Assembly (NCBI RefSeq): GCF_000720475.1
Contig: NZ_JOAP01000001.1
Span: forward strand, 248,001 to 312,000
Direction: 5' to 3'
DNA: 64,000 nt
Origin: Streptomyces aureocirculatus
GTDB taxonomy: Bacteria; Actinomycetota; Actinomycetes; Streptomycetales; Streptomycetaceae
The notes below the pieces were generated by a model. That model ran no database searches. It was not told the origin of the DNA and saw nothing but the letters and a program-made list of their open reading frames with translations. Positions 9,744 through 18,113 of the stretch are shown piece after piece. The position numbers were made by a program, and so were the translations under genes. Position 1 is the first letter of the stretch, and each line of letters opens with the position of its first letter.

Positions 9744-10730
9744 TCACACGGGCAGCGTGAGCCGGTCGAGCGTCTCGGTGAACCCCTGCCACGCCGTCCC
9801 GGTGTCCTCGGAACGGTCGTGCTCATCGCGGAACCACTCCAGGAACTCGGCGATGTCCAGCAGGCTCCACCGCAGTCGGTACAGCGCGAGGGCCGCCGCG
9901 TCCGGCGTCCGGCCGGTGAGTTCGGTGTAGCGCGCCAGTTCCGCGGGCTCCGCGGAGAGCAGGGAGAGGTCGCGCTCGGGCAGGGCGAGGCCCACCGTGT
10001 CCCAGTCGACGAGGCGGTATCCGTCCTCGCCCAGGATGAGGTTGCCCGGGTGCGGTTCGCCGTGTGTGACGACGAGGGGTGCCCCACGGCCCCGTACCTC
10101 CTCGGTCAGCGCGTCGAACTCGGCGCAGCGGGTGCGTACCGTCGCTGCGTGCTCGGCAAGGAGTTGCCGAGCGGGCTCGGCGCACGGGCCGCCCGACCAG
10201 GTGCCGCCGAGGTCGTCGAGGGCCGCACGGATGCGGCCGAGCCCGGGGGGCTCAAGGGCCGTCGCAGGGGTGCTCTCCGGCGGTGTCCGGCCGTGCAGCT
10301 TGGCCAGGAGTCCCAGGACCTGGTCGCGCTCGGCGTCCGTGAGGCGCTGCCCGAACCGGCCGGGGCGACCGGGTATGTGAGGGAAGAGCGCGAGGGCGTA
10401 CCGTGCGTCCAGGGCGACGAGTGAGCTGCCGTCCTTCGTGGACACGGGCGCGACGACGAACCGCAGTCCGTCGTGCTCGCGCAGGGTTCGCGCGGTGTCC
10501 ATGGCCCGCCGCAGACCGTCGAGCGCGGCCGTGGCCCCTTGTCCGCAGTGCTCCTTGTGGTCGAGGTCGGACACCGTGGCGAACCACGGCCTGCCGTCCT
10601 CGTCGGTGAGCTGCCAGTGGTGGTCCCCGAAGCCGACCGGGGCATAGGAGACACGCGAAGGGGATACGCCGAACTCTCCGGCGGCGTCCCAGAGGCGGGC
10701 TTCATCGAAGTCTTCGGGGCGTTTCCGCAC
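9744..10730 (-). CDS. Phosphotransferase family protein (APH fold)
   Basis: 328 residues. Motifs are LVVTHGEPHPGNLIL (catalytic loop; the usual Asp of HGDxHxxN is Glu here) and YRLVDWDTVGLALPERDL (metal-binding DWD). The substitution HGE for HGD is seen in some family members that still act as kinases. The substrate is unknown and not necessarily an antibiotic. GTG start at 10730 with TAGCGT (10742-10737) 6 nt upstream, matching a leaderless promoter. It converges with the preceding APH-fold gene, but the two differ strongly in sequence, so this is not a recent duplication. Confidence 0.82.
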   Translation of the reverse strand: MRKRPEDFDEARLWDAAGEFGVSPSRVSYAPVGFGDHHWQLTDEDGRPWFATVSDLDHKEHCGQGATAALDGLRRAMDTARTLREHDGLRFVVAPVSTKDGSSLVALDARYALALFPHIPGRPGRFGQRLTDAERDQVLGLLAKLHGRTPPESTPATALEPPGLGRIRAALDDLGGTWSGGPCAEPARQLLAEHAATVRTRCAEFDALTEEVRGRGAPLVVTHGEPHPGNLILGEDGYRLVDWDTVGLALPERDLSLLSAEPAELARYTELTGRTPDAAALALYRLRWSLLDIAEFLEWFRDEHDRSEDTGTAWQGFTETLDRLTLPV

Positions 10731-10880
10731 CGTCCCACGCTAACAACTGCCGTGCACGGCACGGAGGTTGGGGCGCCGTTCGGGCCCGCGGGGGCCACCG
10801 TCGCCGGGGACCCCCGGAAGAGCGGCTCCGGTTCAGCGGCTTGACCCAGCCCTTGATTTGCGGAAGGGCGCCACCTCTGT

Positions 10881-12140
10881 TCAAGAGAGTTCCTCGGCGG
10901 TCTGTGAACGCGCGGCGCTCTCCCACAAGTCGACGCTGTGGTGGTCGACGAGTCCGCGGATACGGGAGAGGACGTCCACCGCCGATCGCGGCTCCAGGCG
11001 GCGCCCGTCGCGCAGGCGCAGGGCGATGTCGTCGACGGCGGCCTCCTTGGCTCCGATCACGGCCTGGTAGGGGACGAGCCGGTGCTCCCGGATCCGGGCG
11101 CCCAGGCTGCCCCGCTCAGGCCCTGCGACCTCGGCGCGCAGACCGAGGTCGGCGCATTTCCCGGCGAGTGCTTCGGCGTTCGCCACCTGGTCGGAGGAGA
11201 TCGGCAGGAGTACCAGTTGGGTGGGGGCGAGCCAGGGCGGGAAGGCACCGCCGTGCTGTTCGACGAGGTGGGCGACGGCACGCTCCACGCTGCCGATGAC
11301 GCTGCGGTGGACCATGACCGGGCGGTGCTTGGCGCCGTCCGCGCCGATGTAGTGCAGGTCGAACTGCTCGGGCTGGTGGAAGTCGACCTGGACGGTGGAC
11401 AGGGTGGACTCGCGGCCCGCGCTGTCGGTGACCTGGACGTCGATCTTCGGCCCATAGAAGGCGGCCTCACCCTCGACCGCTTCGTACGGCAGCCCGGAGC
11501 GGTCGAGGACGTCGGCCAGGAGGGCGGTGGCCCGGCGCCACAGCTCGGGCGCGGCGACGTACTTGCCGCCCGCGCCGGGAAGGGAGAGCCGGTAACGGGA
11601 GGGGGAGATGCCAAGGGCCCGGTACGCGCGGCGGATCATCTCCAGCGCGCCGTACGCCTCCTGCGCGACCTGGTCGAGGGTGCAGAAGATGTGCGCGTCG
11701 TTGAGCTGGATGGCCCGTACCCGGGTCAGTCCGCCGAGGACGCCCGACAGTTCCGAGCGGTACATGCCGCCCAGCTCCGCCATCCGCAGGGGCAGCTCCC
11801 GGTAACTGTGGGAGCGGGAGCGGTAGATGAGCGCGTGGTGCGGGCACAGGCTCGGCCGCAGCACCACCTGCTCACCGCCCACGTCCATCGGCGGGAACAT
11901 GTCGTCGCTGTAGTGCGACCAGTGCCCGGAGATCTCGTACAGCTCACGCTTGCCGAGTACCGGTGAGTACACGTGCCGGTATCCCCCGCTTCGCTCGGCG
12001 GCCCGGATGTACTCCTCCAGGGCGTGCCGTACGGTCGCCCCGTCGGGCAGCCAGTACGGCAGTCCCGCGCCGATCAGCGGGTCGGTGTCGAACAGGTCGA
12101 GCTCACGGCCGAGCCTGCGGTGGTCGTACGCGGTGGACAT
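10881..12140 (-). CDS. Threonyl-tRNA synthetase paralogue lacking TGS and editing domains
   Basis: 419 residues against about 640-660 for housekeeping ThrRS. Translation begins directly at the class II catalytic core. Motif 1 lies near residues 25-47 (GAGLPYWLPDGATVRHALEE), motif 2 near 127-142 (YRSELSGVLGGLTRVR) and motif 3 near 278-290. The three Zn2+ ligands that recognise threonine are present: Cys99 (PSLCPHH), His150 (DAHIFC) and His278 (MVHRS). The C-terminal anticodon-binding domain is complete (LVLLPISSDQVANAEALAG). The N1 (TGS) and N2 (serine-editing) domains are absent. The gene is preceded by GAGGAG at the end of a 47-codon ORF. Likely roles are a resistance paralogue or a stress ThrRS. 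Confidence 0.88.
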   Translation of the reverse strand: MSTAYDHRRLGRELDLFDTDPLIGAGLPYWLPDGATVRHALEEYIRAAERSGGYRHVYSPVLGKRELYEISGHWSHYSDDMFPPMDVGGEQVVLRPSLCPHHALIYRSRSHSYRELPLRMAELGGMYRSELSGVLGGLTRVRAIQLNDAHIFCTLDQVAQEAYGALEMIRRAYRALGISPSRYRLSLPGAGGKYVAAPELWRRATALLADVLDRSGLPYEAVEGEAAFYGPKIDVQVTDSAGRESTLSTVQVDFHQPEQFDLHYIGADGAKHRPVMVHRSVIGSVERAVAHLVEQHGGAFPPWLAPTQLVLLPISSDQVANAEALAGKCADLGLRAEVAGPERGSLGARIREHRLVPYQAVIGAKEAAVDDIALRLRDGRRLEPRSAVDVLSRIRGLVDHHSVDLWESAARSQTAEELS

Positions 12141-12150
12141 CGCGGTCTCC

Positions 12151-12294
12151 TCACTGGTGACGGAGCGGGTGTCCGGGGCACACGAAGGTGAGTCCTCCCC
12201 GCCGCCCCCCCGGACTCCCAGGCGTGCACCTCCGTTTCGGCGTACGCGTGCGGGGCTCGTCGAAGGCGCAACGGTGGTGACAGAAGTACTCCAT
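12151..12294 (-). CDS. Putative 47-residue Cys/His-rich peptide upstream of ThrRS
   Basis: ATG 12294 to TGA 12151; the stop is 10 bp before the ThrRS ATG and leads straight into its GAGGAG ribosome site. The peptide begins MEYFCHHRCAFDEP and has four Cys and several His, Arg and Thr residues (CHHRC ... RRCTPG ... FVCPGHPLRHQ), so metal binding is conceivable. A weak purine-rich stretch (GGGAAAGGG) lies upstream. Third-position GC is about 78%, a little low for this genome. It may be a regulatory leader ORF coupled to ThrRS translation or a small zinc protein. I do not recognise a family. Confidence 0.4.
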   Translation of the reverse strand: MEYFCHHRCAFDEPRTRTPKRRCTPGSPGGRRGGLTFVCPGHPLRHQ

Positions 12295-12357
12295 GACCGC
12301 AGACCCTTTCCCACCCCGGGGCGCGTCTCAACCGACTCGTCGAGCGGCTCGGTCCGC

Positions 12358-13362
12358 TCAGTCCAGCGAGAGCGCCGTGGGGTGGGCGGCGGGCGCGTCG
12401 ACCGGTGCGAACTGGGGGTCGAGCGTGATCGACATGTACTGCGTGCCCTTGTACATGGGCGCGGCGCTGACCCGTCCCAGTTGCGGATCGATCCACACGA
12501 CCTTGCCGTTGTGGTTGACGCCGCAGACGGCGTGCACGAGCCCCGTCTCCTCGCGCTGGAAGACCACGACACTCGACGCGCCGTGCCCCGCGTTCTTCAG
12601 ACGGCTCGCCACGACCGGCCAGACGCTCTCGACCCGCTCGCCCTCGGCCGCCTCTCTGATCGAGGTCCGCCACTGGGTCCGCAGCATATTGGCCGTCCGG
12701 TCGTTACCGCCCTGTTCGACGTCCCTGGGCCCCGTGTTGTGCACCCCGGCGGCCACGGTGGGGTTGCCGGACCAGGAGGCCAGGAAGCTGCGGGCCGCGT
12801 CACCGCAGTTGCGGCGGTACGCGCCCCCTGCCTCGTCCCGCTGCGGGTTGATCGATTTCACCCAGTCCGCGGCCCTTCCCGAGCTGGCCATCGCGCCCTT
12901 GGGGTCGATCTTGTTGAGTCGCTGCGTGAGCTGGCCCACCAGGGCGTAGCCCGTCGCGGTCGGGTCGGGAAACTGCTGGAAGCCCCCGTCCCTGGTCTTG
13001 GGGAAGACTCTCTCCAGGTGCTCCTGGTCCTCCTGCCGGGGCGGCTTCAGCCCGCCGGGGCCGAACTCCCGCGTGTCGTTGGACAGCACGTTGGAGGGCC
13101 CGCCGCCGGCCCGCTGCACGGGCGCCCTGTGTCCCCGGTGCGCACCGCGGGCCTGGCGCTGTGCGACCAGGGCGAGGTTGGCGGCGGTGTTTCCGGCGGA
13201 CCCCTGGATGGCCCTCATGTCGGCGGGGCCGAGCTGGCCGCCGCGGGCTGCCGCGGCCGCCTCGTTCGTGCCTGGTGCGGCGGTCCGGGGCTCCTGGGTC
13301 GACCGAGTTGCCGGCAGGCGGGCAGGGGGCTTGGCCCGGTCGTCCCGCTCACTTGTGTGCAC
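12358..13362 (-). CDS. Papain-fold toxin (glutamine deamidase-like) with eCIS-cargo-type N-terminus
   Basis: 334 residues with no signal peptide. Residues 45-85 carry GPADMRAIQGSAGNTAAN and a PVQRA stretch, resembling the SAGNxAxxxLxQR...VQR segment at the start of many actinobacterial proteins linked to extracellular contractile injection systems. Residues about 130-320 look like the papain-fold toxin 1 (Tox-PL) domain: Cys186 in AYRRNCGDAARSFL, His277 in ETGLVHAVCGV and Asp292 in KVVWIDPQLGRV form the expected Cys-His-Asp triad, and DPQ is a family hallmark. These domains deamidate Gln or cleave peptides in target proteins. GTG 13362 has AGGGAG about 8 nt upstream. No immunity gene or eCIS structural gene is adjacent. 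Confidence 0.72.
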   Translation of the reverse strand: MHTSERDDRAKPPARLPATRSTQEPRTAAPGTNEAAAAARGGQLGPADMRAIQGSAGNTAANLALVAQRQARGAHRGHRAPVQRAGGGPSNVLSNDTREFGPGGLKPPRQEDQEHLERVFPKTRDGGFQQFPDPTATGYALVGQLTQRLNKIDPKGAMASSGRAADWVKSINPQRDEAGGAYRRNCGDAARSFLASWSGNPTVAAGVHNTGPRDVEQGGNDRTANMLRTQWRTSIREAAEGERVESVWPVVASRLKNAGHGASSVVVFQREETGLVHAVCGVNHNGKVVWIDPQLGRVSAAPMYKGTQYMSITLDPQFAPVDAPAAHPTALSLD

Positions 13363-13596
13363 GTCGGCACTCCCTTTCTGCTCGCCCTCGCCCTGCCCCC
13401 CCCGTAGCCAGGTGTAACAGGGAACGCGCGGCGGCGGGGAGGGCCGTAAGGGCAGTGTTGCCGACGCTCACGTCTGCCCGGGGCGGCACGGAGGGCGCCC
13501 CTTCGAGCAGGACGGCGGGCGCCCCGGAGAAGGCCCGGGCCCGGACGACGATAGCCTCGTCGATGATCCACGGACGAAGGAGAGAGGAGAAGGGTG

Positions 13597-14427
13597 ATGC
13601 GGCACTTCACGGTCCACCACGACGGCGTCACGATCCCGGTGACGCGCGGCGGCCGGGGTCGTCCCCTGGTCCTGTGCCCGGGGCTCTGCTCCACCCGGGC
13701 CGATCTGCACGAGCTGATCGAACTCCTGCGCCGCGACCACGAGGTGGTGACCTTCGACCTCCGGGGCCACGGACTCGCGTCCGCCGCGGACCGGTACTCC
13801 TTCGACGCGTTCCGCGGCGACCTCGCCGCCGTCCTCGCGGATCCGGGCCGCCTCGGCCTGTCCGCGGCGCCCGTGCTCGTGGGCTACTCGCTGGGTGCGG
13901 ACCTGGTCGTGCACCATGCCTCCGAGCATCCCGACGCCGTCGCCGGGGTCGTGCTCGTCGACGGGGCGAATCCGGTGCCCGAACCGTTCATCACCGAGGC
14001 CGACCTGCCGGAGTTCCGCGCGATGTGGGAGGAGCAGGTGGCGCGGCAACAAGAGGCGGAGCTGCACGAGGGCGGCAAGGGCGCCGCGCACCGGGTGCTG
14101 CTCGGCGCACAGGACATCCTCGACCTGAACCTCGAACTCGATGTGATCAGGACCGAACACACCCTCGCCCGGTACGAGAAGATCCACTGCCCCGTCAGCA
14201 TGATCATGTCGACCTCCATGGCGGGATCCGACGGCGAGGAGCGCACGGCGCGGTACAACCAGCTCTGGCGGTCCGGCATCGAGCGCCTGGTCCGTGCCCG
14301 GCCGGAGACCGCCACGACCTGGCTCGACGCCGACCACCGGCTGCCCTTCACACACGCCCCGGAGATCGCCCGGGTCATCCGGGACTTCCGGAGCGCGGGC
14401 AACTGGGGTGCTGGGCCACGTTCTTGA
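13597..14427 (+). CDS. Alpha/beta hydrolase
   Basis: 276 residues with a standard cytosolic alpha/beta-hydrolase fold. Features are RPLVLCPGLCSTRADLHEL (oxyanion-hole region), VVTFDLRGHGLA, the nucleophile elbow VLVGYSLGADL (Ser) and a C-terminal catalytic His in WLDADHRLPF. There is a helical lid around residues 125-185. Substrate unknown; esterase, haloperoxidase-like and epoxide-hydrolase-like activities are all possible. ATG 13597 is preferred over GTG 13594 because GGAG lies 7 nt upstream. The gene is divergent from the papain-fold toxin with a 234-bp gap. Confidence 0.85.
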   Translation: MRHFTVHHDGVTIPVTRGGRGRPLVLCPGLCSTRADLHELIELLRRDHEVVTFDLRGHGLASAADRYSFDAFRGDLAAVLADPGRLGLSAAPVLVGYSLGADLVVHHASEHPDAVAGVVLVDGANPVPEPFITEADLPEFRAMWEEQVARQQEAELHEGGKGAAHRVLLGAQDILDLNLELDVIRTEHTLARYEKIHCPVSMIMSTSMAGSDGEERTARYNQLWRSGIERLVRARPETATTWLDADHRLPFTHAPEIARVIRDFRSAGNWGAGPRS

Positions 14428-14726
14428 CGGGACGTCAGCCCGTCCTCACAGATCAGCGGCGACGATTCTTCTCGATGTTGCGCTCGGCGAGCGCCGTGGT
14501 CGTGCCGAACGGGGTCGACGCTCGTGTTCCTCGCGTCACCGTCGGCCGTCCCCGCTCCGTGCGGCGGCCGATCCGCTCGCGCGGTATCCAAACAGTCACA
14601 GTCGCACACGGATGTTGGTGAGCCGCTTCGCCGCCCACTACGGTTCGTGACGGGTTCGACAGTGAGCCCGCTTCCCCTCTCCTCGCGCCGCATCGGTTCG
14701 AGGAGCGGGGTCGCTCACGCGGAGCG
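14428..14726. other. 299-bp gap between convergent genes
   Basis: No convincing gene, RNA or strong terminator. A 61-codon minus-strand frame (14638-14453, ending AERNIEKNRRR) crosses it but has no ribosome site and no family I recognise. A short hairpin GACGGGACGTCAGCCCGTC lies near 14427-14445, right after the hydrolase stop, and may help terminate it. Confidence 0.3.
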
Positions 14727-15125
14727 TCAGGACGCCGGTCGGCCGCTGCCGCTCGGGGCGCGGCTCAGATCGACGACACAGAAAATGTTGCCGTCCGGGT
14801 CGGCGAGGACGACGAAGTCGGGGTCGGGCGGGTAGAGGTCCCAGTCGACGGCCTGCGCGCCGAGCTCGATGAGACGCTCGACCTCCGCCTGCTGTTCCTG
14901 CGTCGTGTCCACGAAGAGGTCCAGGTGGACCCGGGGCCGCGGCTCGGGCGGCGAATCACTGCGCATGAGCCCGAGCGCCCGACCCGAGCCGTCGGCGTGA
15001 TGCAATGTGCACCACGTCTCGCTGCGCCACTCCTCCGCGGCCACCAGCTCCAGAGCCGAGGTCCAGAAGGCCACCGCCCGGTCCATGTCCGTGACGCCGA
15101 TGACGGGAATCCCGAGTCGCACCAT
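14727..15125 (-). CDS. VOC (glyoxalase/bleomycin-resistance fold) protein
   Basis: 132 residues, one complete VOC module pair. It starts MVRLGIPVIGVTDMDRAVAF and ends with FVVLADPDGNIFCVVDLS, the usual beta-alpha-beta-beta-beta ends. Family members bind a metal and act as glyoxalases, dioxygenases, thiol transferases or antibiotic-binding proteins; the activity is not predictable here. ATG 15125 has TAGACT (15138-15133) 7 nt upstream and no Shine-Dalgarno sequence, suggesting a leaderless message. Divergent from a second, unrelated VOC gene at 15269; the two share a control region with a large palindrome. Confidence 0.85.
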   Translation of the reverse strand: MVRLGIPVIGVTDMDRAVAFWTSALELVAAEEWRSETWCTLHHADGSGRALGLMRSDSPPEPRPRVHLDLFVDTTQEQQAEVERLIELGAQAVDWDLYPPDPDFVVLADPDGNIFCVVDLSRAPSGSGRPAS

Positions 15126-15217
15126 GCGGCCGAGTCTAGGCGGCTCATCGGCGCCCTCGTTCGTTCCGGTCACCCCGCCCCCCAGTCGACTGATCGACTG
15201 ATCACCCTTGCCGGGTC

Positions 15218-15263
15218 CTCCCCTCTCTGAATATCTTGATGTCAAGATATTCAGAGAGGGGAG
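15218..15263. promoter_or_regulatory. 46-bp palindrome (22-bp perfect arms) over the VOC gene ribosome site
   Basis: The left arm 15218-15239 and right arm 15242-15263 are exact inverted copies with a 2-nt spacer (TG). The centre reads ATATCTTGATGTCAAGATAT and the outer parts CTCCCCTCTCTGA / TCAGAGAGGGGAG. The right arm contains the GAGAGGGGAG Shine-Dalgarno for GTG 15269. The TTGA-TG-TCAA core resembles operators of MarR-family dimers. As RNA, the hairpin would bury the ribosome site. It may act as operator, RNA switch or both. Confidence 0.8.
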
Positions 15264-15268
15264 CGACC

Positions 15269-15661
15269 GTGCTTCAGGGAACACTCCATTACGAGTTCGG
15301 CGGGCTGCACCACGTACAGCTAGCGATCCCTCCGGGTGCCGAAGAGCTCTGCCGGGAGTTCTGGGGGGACATACTCGGCATGACGGAGCTCGAGAAGCCG
15401 CCGGTGCTCGCGGCGCGTGGCGGCTGCTGGTTCCGAGGTGGCGGCCTTGAGGTCCATCTCGGGGTCGAGAAGGACTTCCGCCCCAGCGGGAAAGCACATC
15501 CGGGCATCCTCGTGACCTCGCTGCGGGCGCTCGCCGCACGGCTTGAGGAGCATGGGGTCGACGTCACGTGGGACGACGCCTTCCCTGGGTACGACCGCTT
15601 CTACGCCTTCGACAAGCTGGGCAACCGGCTCGAGTTCCTCGAACCGGTACGTGAGCACTGA
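15269..15661 (+). CDS. VOC family protein behind a palindromic control element
   Basis: About 130 residues: FGGLHHVQLAIPPGAEELCR (first strand with metal-ligand His), WFRGGGLEVHLGVEKDF (central metal-ligand His), AFDKLGNRLEFLEPV (C-terminal strand with the usual Glu ligand). This complete H/H/E ligand set suggests a metal-dependent glyoxalase or dioxygenase-like enzyme, or a fosfomycin/bleomycin-type resistance fold. GTG 15269 is chosen because GAGAGGGGAG ends 5 nt upstream, inside the palindrome. Upstream TTG/ATG codons at 15236 and 15239 lie inside the palindrome and lack a ribosome site. Confidence 0.82.
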   Translation: MLQGTLHYEFGGLHHVQLAIPPGAEELCREFWGDILGMTELEKPPVLAARGGCWFRGGGLEVHLGVEKDFRPSGKAHPGILVTSLRALAARLEEHGVDVTWDDAFPGYDRFYAFDKLGNRLEFLEPVREH

Positions 15662-15876
15662 CGTCGGCCGCCGGCGTCGTCCATTGGTCCACGCCACTGA
15701 CGCGCCGCAGGCGATGGCGCCGTCCGTGGCGAAAACACGCCAGACCCGCGCTGACATGGGAAATCTCTTCTTCTGGGCATGATTGACGGATCGTCGGCCA
15801 GCCGGTACCACTGACGCACGCCCGGCCCCGCACGCCCCGTCACGCTTCATCGGCCCAGAAGTCCCAGGAGGCTGTC

Positions 15877-17877
15877 TTGCGAGGATCCGTCACCGCCACC
15901 GCCCCGTCCACACGCAGACGCTCCGTCAGGACGGCGGGGGTGCTCGCGTCCGCGGCGCTGCTTGTGCCGCTGCTCGGAGCGGCCCCGTCGGCGTCATCGG
16001 CGGCCGCGCCCGGGGCCACCACCGCGAACGCCACGTCCGGCGGGCTGCAGCGCGCCTTCGCCGCGGCCGCCGCCGAGTACGGAGTGCCGCAGAGCGTGCT
16101 GCTCGGCGTCTCCTATCTGCAGTCGCGCTGGGACGCGCACGGCGGCGCCCCGAGCGTCACCGGCGGCTACGGCCCGATGCACCTGACCGACGCCCGTACC
16201 GCACTCGCCACCGTGCCGCACCACAGCCACGGCAAGGAGGACCCGCGCGGGGACAGCTCGCGGCCCCCGCTGCTACCGAAGGAGAAGGCACCCACGGAGG
16301 CGCAGCTCCCGGCCCGGCTGAAGACACTGAAGCGCGCCGCGCAGCTCAGCGGCCAGCCCGCCCACCGGCTCCGGGAGGACTCCGCCGCCAACGTCCGCGG
16401 CGGGGCGGCCCTGCTCGCCGCCACCCAGAAGCACCTGGGCAAGCCCCTCAGCGACGACCCGGCCGACTGGTACGGGGCGATCGCACGCTTCTCCGGCGCC
16501 GACGACCGGGCGAGTGCGGCCTCGTACGCCAACGAGGTGTTCGCCGTGATCCGCGACGGCCAGCGCCGCACGACCGACGCCGGTCAGCACCTCACCCTCG
16601 CCGCGAGGCCCGGACTCGCCCCTGACCCGGCGCAGTTGCGCCACCTGGGCCTGCGCAGGGCCCCGGCGGCCGGGACGGACTGCCCGCAGACGCTTGCGTG
16701 CGAGTGGATCCCCGCACCGTACGAGGAGTTCGGCGACAAGGACTACGGCAACCACGACAAGGCCGACCGCCCGAAGAGCCAGGGCATCAAGTACATCGTC
16801 GTGCACGACACGGAGGGCTCCTGGGAGGGCGTGCTCAAGCTCGTCCAGGACCCGACGTACGTGTCGTGGCACTACACGCTGCGCTCCTCCGACGGCCACG
16901 TCGCCCAGCACGTGAGGACGAAGGACGTCGCCTGGCACGCCGGCAACTGGTACGTCAACGCCAAGTCGATCGGCCTGGAGCACGAGGGCTTCCTGACGGC
17001 GCCCGACACCTGGTACACGGAGGCGATGTACCGCTCGTCGGCCCGCCTGGTCAAGTACCTCGCCAAGCGCTACGACATCCCCCTCGACCGCCAGCACATC
17101 CTCGGCCACGACACCGTTCCCGGCACCACCGCGGCCACCATCCGGGGCATGCACACCGACCCCGGCCCGTACTGGGACTGGCAGCACTACTTCACGCTGC
17201 TCGGCAAGCCCTTCCACCGCACGTCGGGCCCCGCGGGCGGCCTGGTGACGGTCGCCCCGAAGTTCAGCGCGAACAAGCCGGTGTTCACGGGCTGCGCCAA
17301 GCCGGGCGAGACCTGCACACCGCACGGTTCGAGCGCGGTACGCGTGTACACCGAGCCCCGCGAGGACGCCCCGCTGATCAAGGACATCGGGCTGCGGCCC
17401 GGCGGTGAGCCCTCGACGATCGACGTGAACGACATGGGCTCGCGCCTCTCTACGGGCCAGCAGTACGCCGTCGCCGAGCGCAAGGGCGACTGGACGGCCG
17501 TCTGGTACCTCGGGCAGAAGGCCTGGTTCAAGAACCCGAAGAAGCAGCCCACGGCCGTCGACGCCCGCGGACTCGTCGTGACGCCCAAGGACGGCGCCGC
17601 CGACGTACCGGTGTACGGCCGCGCCTACCCGGAGAAGGAGGCCTATCCGGCCGGTGTCCCGGTCCAGGCGATCTCGCCGCTGCCCTACAAGCTCCTCGCG
17701 GGCCAGAAGTACGCCGTCGGCGACAAGCTCCCGGGCGAGTACTTCTACTCGCCGACGTTCGACCTCGCCCCGCACCGCGTCGTGCGCGGCAAGGACGTGT
17801 ACTACGAGATCCAGTTCGGCCACCGGGTGGCGTTCGTGCGCGCCGCCGACGTACGGGTGGTGCCGTCCGGATCGTGA
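15877..17877 (+). CDS. Secreted N-acetylmuramoyl-L-alanine amidase
   Basis: 666 residues. A TTG start at 15877 has AGGAG 7-8 nt upstream. An Arg-rich n-region plus Ala/Leu core (VLASAALLVPLLGAAPSAS) forms a signal peptide of about 40 residues. Residues 55-200 are a helical domain resembling a lysozyme/transglycosylase-like module (SVLLGVSYLQSRWDAHGG). Residues about 300-450 are an Amidase_2/PGRP domain with Zn ligands in YIVVHDTEG and ILGHDTVPGTTAATI and substrate contacts in WHYTLRSSDG. The remaining C-terminus looks like SH3-type repeats. It cleaves the MurNAc-L-Ala bond in the cell wall. A strong terminator follows at 17882. Confidence 0.9.
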   Translation: MRGSVTATAPSTRRRSVRTAGVLASAALLVPLLGAAPSASSAAAPGATTANATSGGLQRAFAAAAAEYGVPQSVLLGVSYLQSRWDAHGGAPSVTGGYGPMHLTDARTALATVPHHSHGKEDPRGDSSRPPLLPKEKAPTEAQLPARLKTLKRAAQLSGQPAHRLREDSAANVRGGAALLAATQKHLGKPLSDDPADWYGAIARFSGADDRASAASYANEVFAVIRDGQRRTTDAGQHLTLAARPGLAPDPAQLRHLGLRRAPAAGTDCPQTLACEWIPAPYEEFGDKDYGNHDKADRPKSQGIKYIVVHDTEGSWEGVLKLVQDPTYVSWHYTLRSSDGHVAQHVRTKDVAWHAGNWYVNAKSIGLEHEGFLTAPDTWYTEAMYRSSARLVKYLAKRYDIPLDRQHILGHDTVPGTTAATIRGMHTDPGPYWDWQHYFTLLGKPFHRTSGPAGGLVTVAPKFSANKPVFTGCAKPGETCTPHGSSAVRVYTEPREDAPLIKDIGLRPGGEPSTIDVNDMGSRLSTGQQYAVAERKGDWTAVWYLGQKAWFKNPKKQPTAVDARGLVVTPKDGAADVPVYGRAYPEKEAYPAGVPVQAISPLPYKLLAGQKYAVGDKLPGEYFYSPTFDLAPHRVVRGKDVYYEIQFGHRVAFVRAADVRVVPSGS

Positions 17878-17881
17878 GCGT

Positions 17882-17920
17882 GCGGGCTCCGCGGGCCGGA
17901 CGGCGGCCCGCGGAGCCCGC
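17882..17920 (+). terminator. Perfect 16-bp-stem terminator after the amidase
   Basis: GCGGGCTCCGCGGGCC (17882-17897) pairs exactly with 17905-17920 across a 7-nt loop, starting 5 nt after the amidase stop. There is no U-tract, as is common for Streptomyces terminators. Confidence 0.88.
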
Positions 17921-18113
17921 GACCCCCGTACAGCGGTAACCCTCTGACCTGGGACTGTGCGCTCAGACGCACACAGTTGTCCCCCGGCACCCCGCCTGCG
18001 GCAGGCTTCTCGCAGCACACCGGACGAGCCCCCGCAGCGCGGCAGGAAGTCGCCACGGCGGACGCGGGAACCAAGCTCGTCCTGACCGCTACGACTCCAC
18101 ACTGGGGGAAACC

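Noticed and set aside
9744..10730. Calling this gene an aminoglycoside resistance enzyme
   Set aside because: Only the generic kinase fold is visible, with HGE instead of HGD; substrate specificity cannot be read from these motifs.
14453..14638. 61-codon minus-strand frame ending AERNIEKNRRR
   Set aside because: No ribosome site, no recognised family; in a 74% GC genome such frames are common by chance.
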